This document shows positions 24,460 through 32,362 of a DNA stretch of 38,271 nt, one piece after another. Source of the stretch: Sneathiella sp. (lineage in GTDB: Bacteria; Pseudomonadota; Alphaproteobacteria; Sneathiellales; Sneathiellaceae). The DNA lies in contig NZ_NZMB01000028.1 of the NCBI RefSeq assembly GCF_002694385.1, positions 1 through 38,271 on the forward strand, given 5' to 3'. The translations under genes and the position numbers were made by a program. The notes below the pieces were generated by a model, which did not search any database, was not told the origin of the DNA, and saw only the letters and a program-made list of their open reading frames with translations. Each line of letters opens with the position of its first letter. Position 1 is the stretch's first letter.

Positions 24460-25032
24460 ATGCAAGACATTACCCGGAATCTGTCCTCACGGCGTGATTT
24501 GCTGAGCATGACCGGCAAAACGCTTTCATTAGCCGCAGTTTCATTGGTAATTGGACGCGAAATAAAGACGGCATCCGCAGCTGATTTGTCGCAAGATATT
24601 GCAATTTTAAATGCTGCCATTGCCCTTGAGCATGAGGGTATTGCTGCCTATCAGATTGCAGCCACTAGCGGCCTTTTGCAGCCTGCCATTGTCGATATTG
24701 GCGTGGCCTTTCAAGGGCACCACAAGGGACATCGAGATATACTGGTGAAGGCTGTTGAAACGCTGGGTGGAACACCCGCTATCGAGAAGTCATTGGAAGA
24801 ATATGCGAGAAATATTAAGGCGGAAACCCTTAAAAATCAAACAGATGTATTGCGTCTCGCACTGGATCTAGAGCGCGGTGCGGCCAACGCCTATCTTGGG
24901 CTTATACCGTCTCTTGGGAATGACTTCCATCAGATCGCCGCACAAATGGCTGCAGATGAATCCTTTCATGCGGCCATTCTTGCAAATGCACTTGGTGAGC
25001 CAATTCCCAAAGCTGCATTGCTCTTTGGATGA
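24460..25032 (+). CDS. Tat-exported ferritin-like protein
   Basis: The 190-residue protein begins with a twin-arginine-type signal (SSRRDLLSMTGKTLSLAAVSLVIG, cut near ASAAD). The mature part is a ferritin-like four-helix bundle (about 45-185): AALEHEGIAAYQIA, FQGHHKGHRD, LDLERGAANAYLGLIP and ADESFHAAIL hold the Glu and His di-iron ligand pattern. It probably binds iron in the periplasm and detoxifies peroxide or stores metal. It lies between the ECF factor and a cytochrome c in one operon. Confidence 0.85.
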   Translation: MQDITRNLSSRRDLLSMTGKTLSLAAVSLVIGREIKTASAADLSQDIAILNAAIALEHEGIAAYQIAATSGLLQPAIVDIGVAFQGHHKGHRDILVKAVETLGGTPAIEKSLEEYARNIKAETLKNQTDVLRLALDLERGAANAYLGLIPSLGNDFHQIAAQMAADESFHAAILANALGEPIPKAALLFG

Positions 25033-25061
25033 TCATCAAACTTTACTTGTGAGTACTGATA

Positions 25062-25520
25062 ATGAAACGCCGGTTGAATATCATGTTGTATGTTTGTGCC
25101 GTTCTGATGTCAGGTGAAGTCTTTGCAAATGACGCCGCAAAGTCAGAGGGCACGGTTCCCATGCAGATGATATCAGAAGGAGACAGCGTTCCCCCAAACG
25201 CTGTCTCCGACGAACAGCGGGTGAAAAATGAAAAACTTTATAGGCAACGTTGTGGTGCCTGTCATGCCTTGGATAGCAATCGGATTGGTCCGCGCCATCG
25301 CGATATTTACGGACAGAAAGCCGGATCAGTCTCTGGTTTTAACTATAGTGAGGCCTTGCAAAATCTCGATGTTATCTGGACGGATGTGACATTAGACGAA
25401 TGGCTGAAAAATCCGACAGCTTTCGCCAAGGGAACTTCGATGGGGTTTCGGTTGCGTAAAGCCAGTGAACGCAAAGCCGTCATTCAATATCTGAAATCAC
25501 TCTCCAGATATTCGGAATAA
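25062..25520 (+). CDS. Class I c-type cytochrome
   Basis: The 152-residue protein has a signal peptide (about 1-22) and a haem c domain with CGACH (about residues 64-68), the RIGPRHRDIYG stretch after it and a distal methionine in GTSMGF. It is a small soluble periplasmic electron carrier of cytochrome c2/c-556-like design. It follows the ferritin-like gene by 29 bases and probably supplies or accepts its electrons. Confidence 0.9.
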   Translation: MKRRLNIMLYVCAVLMSGEVFANDAAKSEGTVPMQMISEGDSVPPNAVSDEQRVKNEKLYRQRCGACHALDSNRIGPRHRDIYGQKAGSVSGFNYSEALQNLDVIWTDVTLDEWLKNPTAFAKGTSMGFRLRKASERKAVIQYLKSLSRYSE

Positions 25521-25573
25521 TTTCAGTCAGATAAGAAAAGCCATATAAAATTGTAAAAAAGGAAAATACACCC

Positions 25574-26215
25574 GTGTCAACAGCTGATCTTGGACCAGAT
25601 ATATCCAGCCTGAGCAGGAAATTGACATTACCTGCCCGTAAAATAAGCAGGGCTGACGCTGAAGAAGCCGTCAAAACATTGATTATATGGCTTGGAGACG
25701 ATCCGTCCCGTGAAGGATTGCATGAGACACCGGCACGCGTCACAAAGGCATTTTCGGAATGGTTTTCAGGGTATCAGCAAAATCCGGAGAAGATTTTGCA
25801 GAAAACATTTGCAGAGACGGGTCATTACAAAGAACCGGTTATACTGCGAGGGATCCGTTTTGAGAGCTTTTGCGAACACCATATGGCGCCCATTACCGGC
25901 GTTGCGCATATCTCTTACCTTCCCGATGAAAAGATAGTCGGTTTGTCAAAATTGGCACGGATTGTTGATGTTTATGCGAAACGCCTGCAAGTTCAGGAAA
26001 GGATGACCGCGCAAATAGCTGATGCGGTGCAAAGATATCTTAATCCGCAAGGGGTAGCGGTGATGATCTTTGCAGAACATCACTGTATGTCCACTCGCGG
26101 CGTCCGCAAGCATGATGTTGACACCATTACGAGTCAATACACGGGTGTTTTCCGGGCGGACACTGCGCTTAAAGCGCAATTCATACAGATGGTGGTCGGC
26201 CATCCGCCGGAATAA
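25574..26215 (+). CDS. folE: GTP cyclohydrolase I
   Basis: The 213-residue enzyme converts GTP to dihydroneopterin triphosphate, the first step of folate and tetrahydropterin synthesis. Signatures are DPSREGLHETPARV, SFCEHHMAPITGVAHISYLPD with the zinc ligands, VQERMTAQIADA and FAEHHCMSTRGVRKHDV. It starts with GTG after AAGGA. Its place in a nitrogen-oxide stress cluster, not with folate genes, is unusual; a second genomic copy may exist. Confidence 0.95.
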   Translation: MSTADLGPDISSLSRKLTLPARKISRADAEEAVKTLIIWLGDDPSREGLHETPARVTKAFSEWFSGYQQNPEKILQKTFAETGHYKEPVILRGIRFESFCEHHMAPITGVAHISYLPDEKIVGLSKLARIVDVYAKRLQVQERMTAQIADAVQRYLNPQGVAVMIFAEHHCMSTRGVRKHDVDTITSQYTGVFRADTALKAQFIQMVVGHPPE

Positions 26216-26276
26216 GTTTGATAGCGGTTAAAAATCGGATTTATGGAAAAGTATTTTTGCGAATATTTACAGCCGC

Positions 26277-26290
26277 TTGATATTTGTCAA
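26277..26290. promoter_or_regulatory. Fnr/Dnr-type box before hsp20
   Basis: TTGATATTTGTCAA fits TTGAT-N4-GTCAA and lies 93 bases before the hsp20 ATG. A similar box precedes the CBS gene, and a Crp/Fnr gene lies between them. Confidence 0.65.
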
Positions 26291-26383
26291 ATACAACCTG
26301 CTTTGCATCCCATGAAATGGGCGTCAGAAATTCCTTTGTCGGGAATTTGAATTAGCCGATTTAATCAAAAGATGGAGGCAGAA

Positions 26384-26881
26384 ATGTCGTTACGTGAGCT
26401 TGTTCATTTGAATCGCCCTTTTAATGTGCCGGTTCAGCAAAGAGGGCGGTTTGGTCAGTCGCTGCATTCCCTGCAAGAAGAAATGAATGATCTGTTTGAA
26501 GATTTCTTCAGCAGTAATGGTCTGAAAAGCTGGATGGCGCCAATGGGGTCTGCATTTCCGTCAGTCGATATAATCGAAAATGAGAAGAAATTCAAAGTAA
26601 AGGCTGAAATTGCCGGATATAACCCGGACGATATAGATGTTTCCGTGACAGACGGTTTTCTGACCATTTCGGGAAAACGCAAAGAAGAGGAAGAGGAAAA
26701 GGAAGAAAACTATCTTCGTCGCGAACTCTCTTATGGCTCCTTCCAGCGAACAATTGCCTTGCCGGAAACGTCAAATTGTGAGGAAGCGGAGGCCTCCTTC
26801 AAGAATGGTATGCTGACCATTGATATCCCGAAAAAGGCGGAGGCAATGCAGAAGCCGAAAAAGGTAACCATTAAGAAATAG
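26384..26881 (+). CDS. Small heat shock protein, Hsp20 family
   Basis: The 165-residue protein starts at the ATG at 26384, after GGAGG; the ATG at 26372 is less likely because it overlaps that ribosome site. It has a flexible N-terminus (1-58), the alpha-crystallin domain (about 60-155; FPSVDIIENEKKFKVKAEIAGYNPDDIDV, YGSFQRTIALPE) and a Lys-rich tail. As an ATP-independent holdase it prevents aggregation. The Fnr-type box upstream suggests induction at low oxygen. Confidence 0.93.
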   Translation: MSLRELVHLNRPFNVPVQQRGRFGQSLHSLQEEMNDLFEDFFSSNGLKSWMAPMGSAFPSVDIIENEKKFKVKAEIAGYNPDDIDVSVTDGFLTISGKRKEEEEEKEENYLRRELSYGSFQRTIALPETSNCEEAEASFKNGMLTIDIPKKAEAMQKPKKVTIKK

Positions 26882-27051
26882 ACCGCGGGGTTTGCGAAAT
26901 AACGCCACGGAGAGAATTGCAGAAGCGATATCAATTCCATGGCGTTTATGCATCATTCCCACTTTACATCAGGCCTCTTGTCAAAAACCAGGATGCCTTT
27001 TGTATGAATAGGCTTGATGTAATGGCGCGCCGGGTTTCTGGCCTGCCGGCA

Positions 27052-27882
27052 TTAGATATCCCGTCGGGAGGGCGATTTCGGCATTTTAGAGTATGTGGAT
27101 TTGAGGCTGGAGGATTTGGATTTGGGAATATCATTTTGTAATGCAGTCAAATGTGAAACCTGCGCGAGCGGACAATGCAACGGGGAGGCAGAACATTTGG
27201 AGCAGCAAAGATTTTCCAGAATCCTGTGATCTTCGACCTGGATTTGATTATGTGTGACGACAACTCCGAATTTTTGCAGGTCTTTCAGAACGCGGGAAAA
27301 GGTTTCGGGCTTCATGCCCAGGCGAATGGCAGCTAAATGCTTATCATAAGGGAGTTCGATTGTATCGCATTTGGTTGCTCCCAATTGATGCCTTTGAACC
27401 AGGCAGCGCTGGAGTACAAAACAGGCAACGCGCTCTCTTGCCGACATGACCAGCAAATGTTCGTTTTCCAGCCATAGCCGTTCCACCTGACGCGTCATAT
27501 ATTGCAATAAATGCAATGAAAATACCGTGTTTCGGGATACCATCTCTTTCATTGGAGCGGCAAATAATTCGATAATTTTGCTGTCTTCAAGGGCTGTGGC
27601 GTTATGCGTATAAATTGCGCCATCCACCAAAATCACATCGCCAAAGCTGTCGCCACGGGTATAGATCGCAAGGATGCCTTCCTTGCCGTCTATCGTTGTC
27701 ATGTGAAGTTTTACGGCACCATATAATATGATGAAATATCGATCTGCGAGATCGCCTTGACGGAAAATGGATGATTTTTTCGGGTAAATTCTGATGTTCG
27801 CAGCCTCTATGAGACTGTCGATATCACTTTCGTTGAGCCCGTCAAAAAAGGGGAGCTTTTTTAAAAACTCAGCGGCATCCAT
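27052..27882 (-). CDS. Crp/Fnr regulator with cysteine-rich tail
   Basis: The 276-residue protein (ATG at 27882; a TTG lies one codon upstream) has a sensor domain (about 8-120), a dimer helix and a winged helix-turn-helix (about 170-220; DKHLAAIRLGMKPETFSRVLKDL). The N-terminal Fnr cysteines are missing. After the DNA-binding domain, about 55 extra residues carry CCSKCSASPLHC, then a basic Ser/Lys end. This extra cluster could hold metal or haem. It likely reads the TTGAT-N4-GTCAA boxes on either side. A Dnr-like or heme-sensing role is possible. Confidence 0.85.
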   Translation of the reverse strand: MDAAEFLKKLPFFDGLNESDIDSLIEAANIRIYPKKSSIFRQGDLADRYFIILYGAVKLHMTTIDGKEGILAIYTRGDSFGDVILVDGAIYTHNATALEDSKIIELFAAPMKEMVSRNTVFSLHLLQYMTRQVERLWLENEHLLVMSARERVACFVLQRCLVQRHQLGATKCDTIELPYDKHLAAIRLGMKPETFSRVLKDLQKFGVVVTHNQIQVEDHRILENLCCSKCSASPLHCPLAQVSHLTALQNDIPKSKSSSLKSTYSKMPKSPSRRDI

Positions 27883-28190
27883 CAAAGATATCCCTCGACG
27901 TCAGCACTTCAAGAGACAAATATTAACCATAATTTGGATTTTTTTCAAGCGTCCCCGACATAAAAAGAAAATCAAGGGAAGGCGATAGCGAAATCATAAA
28001 CGGCATTCTCAAAGAAACTTGGAAAAAGAGAAAAGGGACTCGTTTGGGGAAAGTTTCGGAACGCTAGCCGATGTATGTGGACCATGACCGAAGCTCCACT
28101 TAAATCATACCAGCCTTGATAATTGTCAAAGAATAAATCCGTCGAATTTGATGTGATGGTTATCCTAATTATCCTTGGAAGGAGATAATC
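27883..28190. other. Intergenic region between Crp/Fnr and CBS genes
   Basis: This 308-base divergent region holds the Fnr-type box at 28116-28129 and the strong ribosome site of the CBS gene. Nothing else is supported; the leftward frame covering it mirrors the CBS gene. Confidence 0.5.
28116..28129. promoter_or_regulatory. Fnr/Dnr-type box before the CBS gene
   Basis: TTGATAATTGTCAA fits TTGAT-N4-GTCAA, 61 bases before the CBS-gene ATG. It matches the box before hsp20 in all nine conserved positions. Confidence 0.7.
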
Positions 28191-28625
28191 ATGCAATTCA
28201 CCCAGGCAAAAAACGTTATGACTCATACACCTGTATTTATAGGTCCTGAGGAGTCCCTGATAAAGGCGGCGGAGCAAATGAAGGCGAAAAATTGCGGTGT
28301 CTTGCCTGTTGGAAATGCAAAGGGCATCGAAGGGGTGATCACAGACCGCGATATAGTCGTGCGCGCGGTGGCGAAGGGAAAAGACCCGACCAGCGAAAAA
28401 GTCAAAAACTATATGAGCAAGCATGTTTATAGCTGCTTCGAGACGGATACATTGCAAAAAGCAGCCGAAGAAATGCGCAAACATAAAGTGAGCCGTCTGC
28501 TGGTAAAGGATCAGGCAGGCGCGGTGACCGGAATTCTCTCTTTCGGGCATATCCTGAGAAATGGCAGCAGTGCCAGCGAAGTTTCAAGAGTTGTGGAACT
28601 CGCCGTCGGACGGAATGCTGCATAA
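28191..28625 (+). CDS. CBS-domain pair protein
   Basis: The 144-residue soluble protein consists of two CBS domains (about 7-62 and 70-130), with VMTHTPVFIGPEESLIKAAEQM, GVITDRDIVVRAVAKG, YMSKHVYSCFETDTL and VSRLLVKDQAGAVTGILS. Such pairs bind adenine nucleotides and sense energy state. GGAAGGAG lies eight bases before the ATG, so translation is strong. The Fnr-type box suggests induction under oxygen limitation. Confidence 0.93.
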   Translation: MQFTQAKNVMTHTPVFIGPEESLIKAAEQMKAKNCGVLPVGNAKGIEGVITDRDIVVRAVAKGKDPTSEKVKNYMSKHVYSCFETDTLQKAAEEMRKHKVSRLLVKDQAGAVTGILSFGHILRNGSSASEVSRVVELAVGRNAA

Positions 28626-28735
28626 TCGCTAACGCGGGGTCCTCATTCTCTTAAGAACTCTGGTTTGTGGCGTGCCTTGTTATCAATAATTATGGGATGG
28701 TTGGCCGACTGGGCATGTATCGTTCATGACAGGAA

Positions 28736-28773
28736 GAGGCTCTGTATTCCTTGTAAATAGGGCACAGAGCCTC
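28736..28773. terminator. Hairpin between CBS and Csp-like genes
   Basis: GAGGCTCTGT (28736-28745) pairs perfectly with ACAGAGCCTC (28764-28773). The 10-bp stem has an 18-base loop and no T-run, so it could be a terminator, an mRNA-stability element or a regulatory leader of the next gene. Confidence 0.45.
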
Positions 28774-28830
28774 CCTCCGGGCAGAGGTTGACCTTAAGCG
28801 CAAAATCATTCGAAACATAGGACAATATCA

Positions 28831-29175
28831 ATGCTTGATAACAGAAGCGACGCCATTGCCGCCTGCCGGGAATTTCAACATATTTGTCAACAGATGCTGA
28901 TTTTTCATCAGGAAACCGACCGCGGGGAGCGACTGTCAAATCAACAGACGAAACGGTTGGTTGCAGCAATTGAATTATGCCAGACAACGGCGAACCTGCT
29001 GACTGTTGAGGCGCCTTTCAGCCGTCGGATTTGTGAAATATGCGCGCAAACCTGTCAGCTGTGCATTCCGGTTTGCCGTATCATGGACAGAAAAGAACTG
29101 AGCTGTCTCCAGCCCTGTATTCGCTGCATACAGACCTGTTATGCGGAAAGCAATCAGCTTGCTCGTGTCGCTTAA
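28831..29175 (+). CDS. Csp-like four-helix copper-binding protein
   Basis: The 114-residue protein has twelve cysteines: C12, C19, C50, C68, C71, C75, C78, C82, C92, C96, C99 and C103. They lie on helices in C-x2-C, C-x3-C and similar spacing, notably CEICAQTCQLC and CLQPCIRCIQTC, which is the pattern of Csp/DUF326 copper-storage proteins with Cu(I) inside a four-helix bundle. No signal peptide is visible, so it is a cytoplasmic type like Csp3. It may buffer copper for the nitrogen-oxide enzymes or against copper stress. Confidence 0.85.
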   Translation: MLDNRSDAIAACREFQHICQQMLIFHQETDRGERLSNQQTKRLVAAIELCQTTANLLTVEAPFSRRICEICAQTCQLCIPVCRIMDRKELSCLQPCIRCIQTCYAESNQLARVA

Positions 29176-29260
29176 CAATATGAGCAAAGCTTTAAGATGC
29201 AAGAAATCAGGTGGCCGCAGCCAACGATGAAATAATGAAATCGATGGATAGAGTCATGCG

Positions 29261-30634
29261 ATGATTAAAAGGCAAAGCGACTATTCGCTCATTAGAGCCA
29301 TTGAAAAGCATGCCATACCCATGGATGGAGAGTTGCTGGATTATGATGAAATAATCCAGGCTTCCAAAGGCAAGCAGTTTATTTTGATCGGGGAAGCATC
29401 CCACGGGACGAAAGAGTTTTATCGCGCCCGGGCTGAAATAACCGAACGCTTGATTGCAGAAAGTGCGTTTGATGCTGTCGCTGTGGAGGCTGATTGGCCG
29501 GATGCCTATCGTGTTAATCGCTATGTCTCTCTTCTGGGGGAAGACCGGAATGCCGATCAGGCGCTGGCAGATTTTGAAAGATTCCCAACATGGATGTGGC
29601 GAAATCAGGAAGTAGAGCGTTTTATACATTGGCTATACGAATATAATTTTGAATTTCGCCTTGCCAATGGGACTAATGACGGGCCGGACTGGCCAGTCGG
29701 ATTTTACGGGCTGGATCTTTATAGTCTGAACACATCCATTCATGCGGTGATCGGCTATCTGACGAAAATTGATCCGGCGGCTGCGCGTCGGGCGCGTAAG
29801 CGCTATGGGTGCCTGTATCATTTTATGAATAATCCACCTGCATATGGATATGCGATTGATGCCGGGTTTGCAGATTCATGCGAAGATGAAATTCTTCTCC
29901 AGCTTAAAGAATTGCAGGAAAAGGCATTTGAATATCTGAGGCGGGATGGATTTATTGCAGAAGATGAATATTTCTGCGCCCAGCAGAATGCCAAGCTTGT
30001 GCGGAACGCAGAAGGATACTATCGGGCTTTATACCGCGGGCATCCCAATACATGGAACCTGCGCGACAAGCATATGTCCGAAACATTGAAAGAGCTGGCG
30101 ACGCATTTGACTAAAAGGCTGGGCAGAAAGGCTCGTATTGTCGTCTGGGCGCATAATTCACATGTGGGAAATGCAAGCGCGACTGAAATGTTCCGGCGCG
30201 GCGAATTTAATATGGGCCAGATTATCAAAAGTATATATGGCGCTGAAGCTTTGCTTGTAGGGTTTTCGACGAGCAGGGGCACGGTTACTGCCGCTTCGAA
30301 CTGGGATGCGCCGATTGAGGTTAAACAGATACGTGAACCGGTCGCAGGTAGCCTTGAAGAGATTTTTCACCGGGTTAATTTGAAATCATTTATGCTGGAC
30401 CTGCGAGAGACGAATGAAGCCGTTGACGGGCTGATGGAAGATCGTTTGCAGCGCGCCATAGGGGTTATCTATCGTGCTGATACAGAACGTCAAAGCCATT
30501 ATTTTTACACGAGATTGCCTGAACAATTCGACTTTATCATACATTATGACAATACCCGCGCCGTGAAACCGTTGAAAACGGATATGCGGCAGCACAAGGG
30601 GGAGATGGATGAAACCTTTCCATCGGGTTTGTAA
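29261..30634 (+). CDS. Erythromycin-esterase-like protein
   Basis: The 457-residue protein belongs to the EreA/EreB-like superfamily: LIGEASHGTKEFY (about 42-54), EADWPDAYRVNRY (about 76-88), RNQEVERFIHWLYEYN and VVWAHNSHVGNA (about 279-290) with the active-site histidine and metal-ligand histidines. True erythromycin esterase activity cannot be inferred, since many chromosomal homologues hydrolyse unknown esters or act in succinoglycan-type stress. The Csp-like gene lies 85 bases upstream. Confidence 0.9.
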   Translation: MIKRQSDYSLIRAIEKHAIPMDGELLDYDEIIQASKGKQFILIGEASHGTKEFYRARAEITERLIAESAFDAVAVEADWPDAYRVNRYVSLLGEDRNADQALADFERFPTWMWRNQEVERFIHWLYEYNFEFRLANGTNDGPDWPVGFYGLDLYSLNTSIHAVIGYLTKIDPAAARRARKRYGCLYHFMNNPPAYGYAIDAGFADSCEDEILLQLKELQEKAFEYLRRDGFIAEDEYFCAQQNAKLVRNAEGYYRALYRGHPNTWNLRDKHMSETLKELATHLTKRLGRKARIVVWAHNSHVGNASATEMFRRGEFNMGQIIKSIYGAEALLVGFSTSRGTVTAASNWDAPIEVKQIREPVAGSLEEIFHRVNLKSFMLDLRETNEAVDGLMEDRLQRAIGVIYRADTERQSHYFYTRLPEQFDFIIHYDNTRAVKPLKTDMRQHKGEMDETFPSGL

Positions 30635-30783
30635 TTTGGCAGATGTGTCCCCACAGCAAGGACTACGCACCGCCCATATTTTCTAAAGGCTGCGTAACGG
30701 CGAATTTGTATGGTGGGGCGGAATGGATTTCACTGCAAAAGATTGCCGCTTTCTCGCAACCGCCCCTTATTTTAAAGGACAAT

Positions 30784-32313
30784 TTATCCCGTTCTTTTAA
30801 AGGTGGATTTCAATTTGAGATAAATTCCCATACAAAGCAGGATAAAAAGCGAGCCGAGGAAAAGCATAACCAGACCGTCACGCCCCATACGCCCGGTGAA
30901 GGGCACCATAAAATCCCATTTATGCAGCCAGGAGAAGCTGTATCGCTCTATTAGACTGCTGGTGGCCATCCGTTCAACCAGAATGCCGGAAACCGGGTCG
31001 ATCAGCAGAATATCTTCCGGCTGGTCATTAAAAATCACCTGCCAGACGGGCAGCCGTTTGTTGCGGAAATCATATTCAGGTCCGAACCGGGTAATAAGAG
31101 TGGCGCGGGCCTGGGTGTCCGCCGGTTTGTTGAGCAATGTGCGCGCATAGAAAAGAACCTGATCGTGATCGTTGAGCGCCTTTTCCGTCTGGCTGTTCAC
31201 TGAGATATAGATAGAAGAACGTTCCGATGGCATGCCGTCAAAACGCTCGTTTTGCCCATTGCCATGGTGCGCATGGGCGCCGCCGTGAATGCCATGCCCG
31301 CCGCCCTGTTTGATGTCCTGAGCAATGCCGAGGCGGTAATAGAGGCCATCATCTGGTCCATGCACCAGACTCATGGCATTGAATTTCACTCCCCGATAGG
31401 CTTCCTCCCAGTTTTTCCCGGCCGTGAAGAAGGGCTGGTCAAGGAGGAGGGGTGTTTGCAGGTGAATGCCGCTGCGGCTACTGTCTTCAAAAGAGGAGGC
31501 GACGAGATGATAGCTGCCGCTGATCAGGGAGGCGAATAGCGGCAAGGAGATGCCATAGGCAAGATAGCGATGGAAACGCCGCGATTTTTGCGCGATACGC
31601 CGCTTTTTCATGAGCAGTAACAGCCCGATCCCGCCTGTGAGCAATCCGAAGATGGAGAGCAGCATCACAATCAGTGCGGCAAGGCGGAGAATTTCCAGAT
31701 TGTCCAGCCAGCTCCAGGTATGGAAAAGCTGGAAAATGCTTTGCAGCACGGATTTGTAATTGTTGCTGTAGCTGGCCATCGCACCAGTTTCGGTATGGAC
31801 ATAGATGGACTTGCCGTCGGGGGTGTCAAAATCAATCTTGTAGACAGGCAGCAGGCGGTTGACCCAGGGGTAGCCGTTATCGAACTCGCTTTGCAGTCCA
31901 ATCCCCGTGATTGCCGTGTCTTTCAGGCCGGAATAGTAACGGGCGAGCCAGATGGCCTGCGCCTCATCCTGTCCGATTATCTCATCGCCGGATGACGGTT
32001 CGAAATATCGTTTTGGCCCGGTGAGGGTCGTCGAGACCTGAAGCAAGGGAGTGGTTTCTCCGGGCACCAGCTTGACGATGGCCGCTTCGCGGATGTTATG
32101 ACGGGCGAGGGTTTGGCGAACGGCGGGTACGGTCTCCGCGCTTAATGTCATATCTGGCGGCGTGAACGTCGCGGGCATCGGCCCCGTCCAGATCATCAGC
32201 GGATGGGTCAGCGCCGAAGCAATAAACAGGGCGAGGCCGATCGCGCCAATCCAGGTGAGATAGCGATGCAGATCGAGACTTTTTTTCAAAAGCCGGTTGC
32301 GGGTTGTTTTCAT
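30784..32313 (-). CDS. PepSY-type membrane protein with His-rich loop
   Basis: The 509-residue protein starts at the ATG at 32313; the frame is open further upstream, but those 60 residues run through the end of the receptor gene. It has four transmembrane helices (about 20-42, 205-232, 245-267 and 480-500) with PepSY-like soluble domains between, as in the iron-regulated PiuB/PepSY-TM family, thought to reduce or handle metal ligands beside TonB receptors. A loop at about 332-351 (HGIHGGAHAHHGNG) is rich in histidine and suggests metal binding. It is the last gene of the metal operon. Confidence 0.85.
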   Translation of the reverse strand: MKTTRNRLLKKSLDLHRYLTWIGAIGLALFIASALTHPLMIWTGPMPATFTPPDMTLSAETVPAVRQTLARHNIREAAIVKLVPGETTPLLQVSTTLTGPKRYFEPSSGDEIIGQDEAQAIWLARYYSGLKDTAITGIGLQSEFDNGYPWVNRLLPVYKIDFDTPDGKSIYVHTETGAMASYSNNYKSVLQSIFQLFHTWSWLDNLEILRLAALIVMLLSIFGLLTGGIGLLLLMKKRRIAQKSRRFHRYLAYGISLPLFASLISGSYHLVASSFEDSSRSGIHLQTPLLLDQPFFTAGKNWEEAYRGVKFNAMSLVHGPDDGLYYRLGIAQDIKQGGGHGIHGGAHAHHGNGQNERFDGMPSERSSIYISVNSQTEKALNDHDQVLFYARTLLNKPADTQARATLITRFGPEYDFRNKRLPVWQVIFNDQPEDILLIDPVSGILVERMATSSLIERYSFSWLHKWDFMVPFTGRMGRDGLVMLFLGSLFILLCMGIYLKLKSTFKRTG

Positions 32314-32323
32314 GTTTATAATG

Positions 32324-32351
32324 CCGTCCCGACCTTGAAAAGCCGGGACGG
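32324..32351. terminator. Hairpin between TonB receptor and PepSY genes
   Basis: CCGTCCCG (32324-32331) and CGGGACGG (32344-32351) form a perfect 8-bp stem with a 12-base loop, entirely between the two minus-strand genes. It has no strong T-run, so partial termination or mRNA processing that sets receptor and PepSY levels is more likely than a full stop. Confidence 0.5.
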
Positions 32352-32362
32352 TCATCCCCTGT

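Noticed and set aside
27972-28550. Leftward open frame of 192 codons opposite the CBS gene
   Set aside because: It mirrors the well-supported CBS gene and has a Cys/His/Phe-biased composition with no domain.
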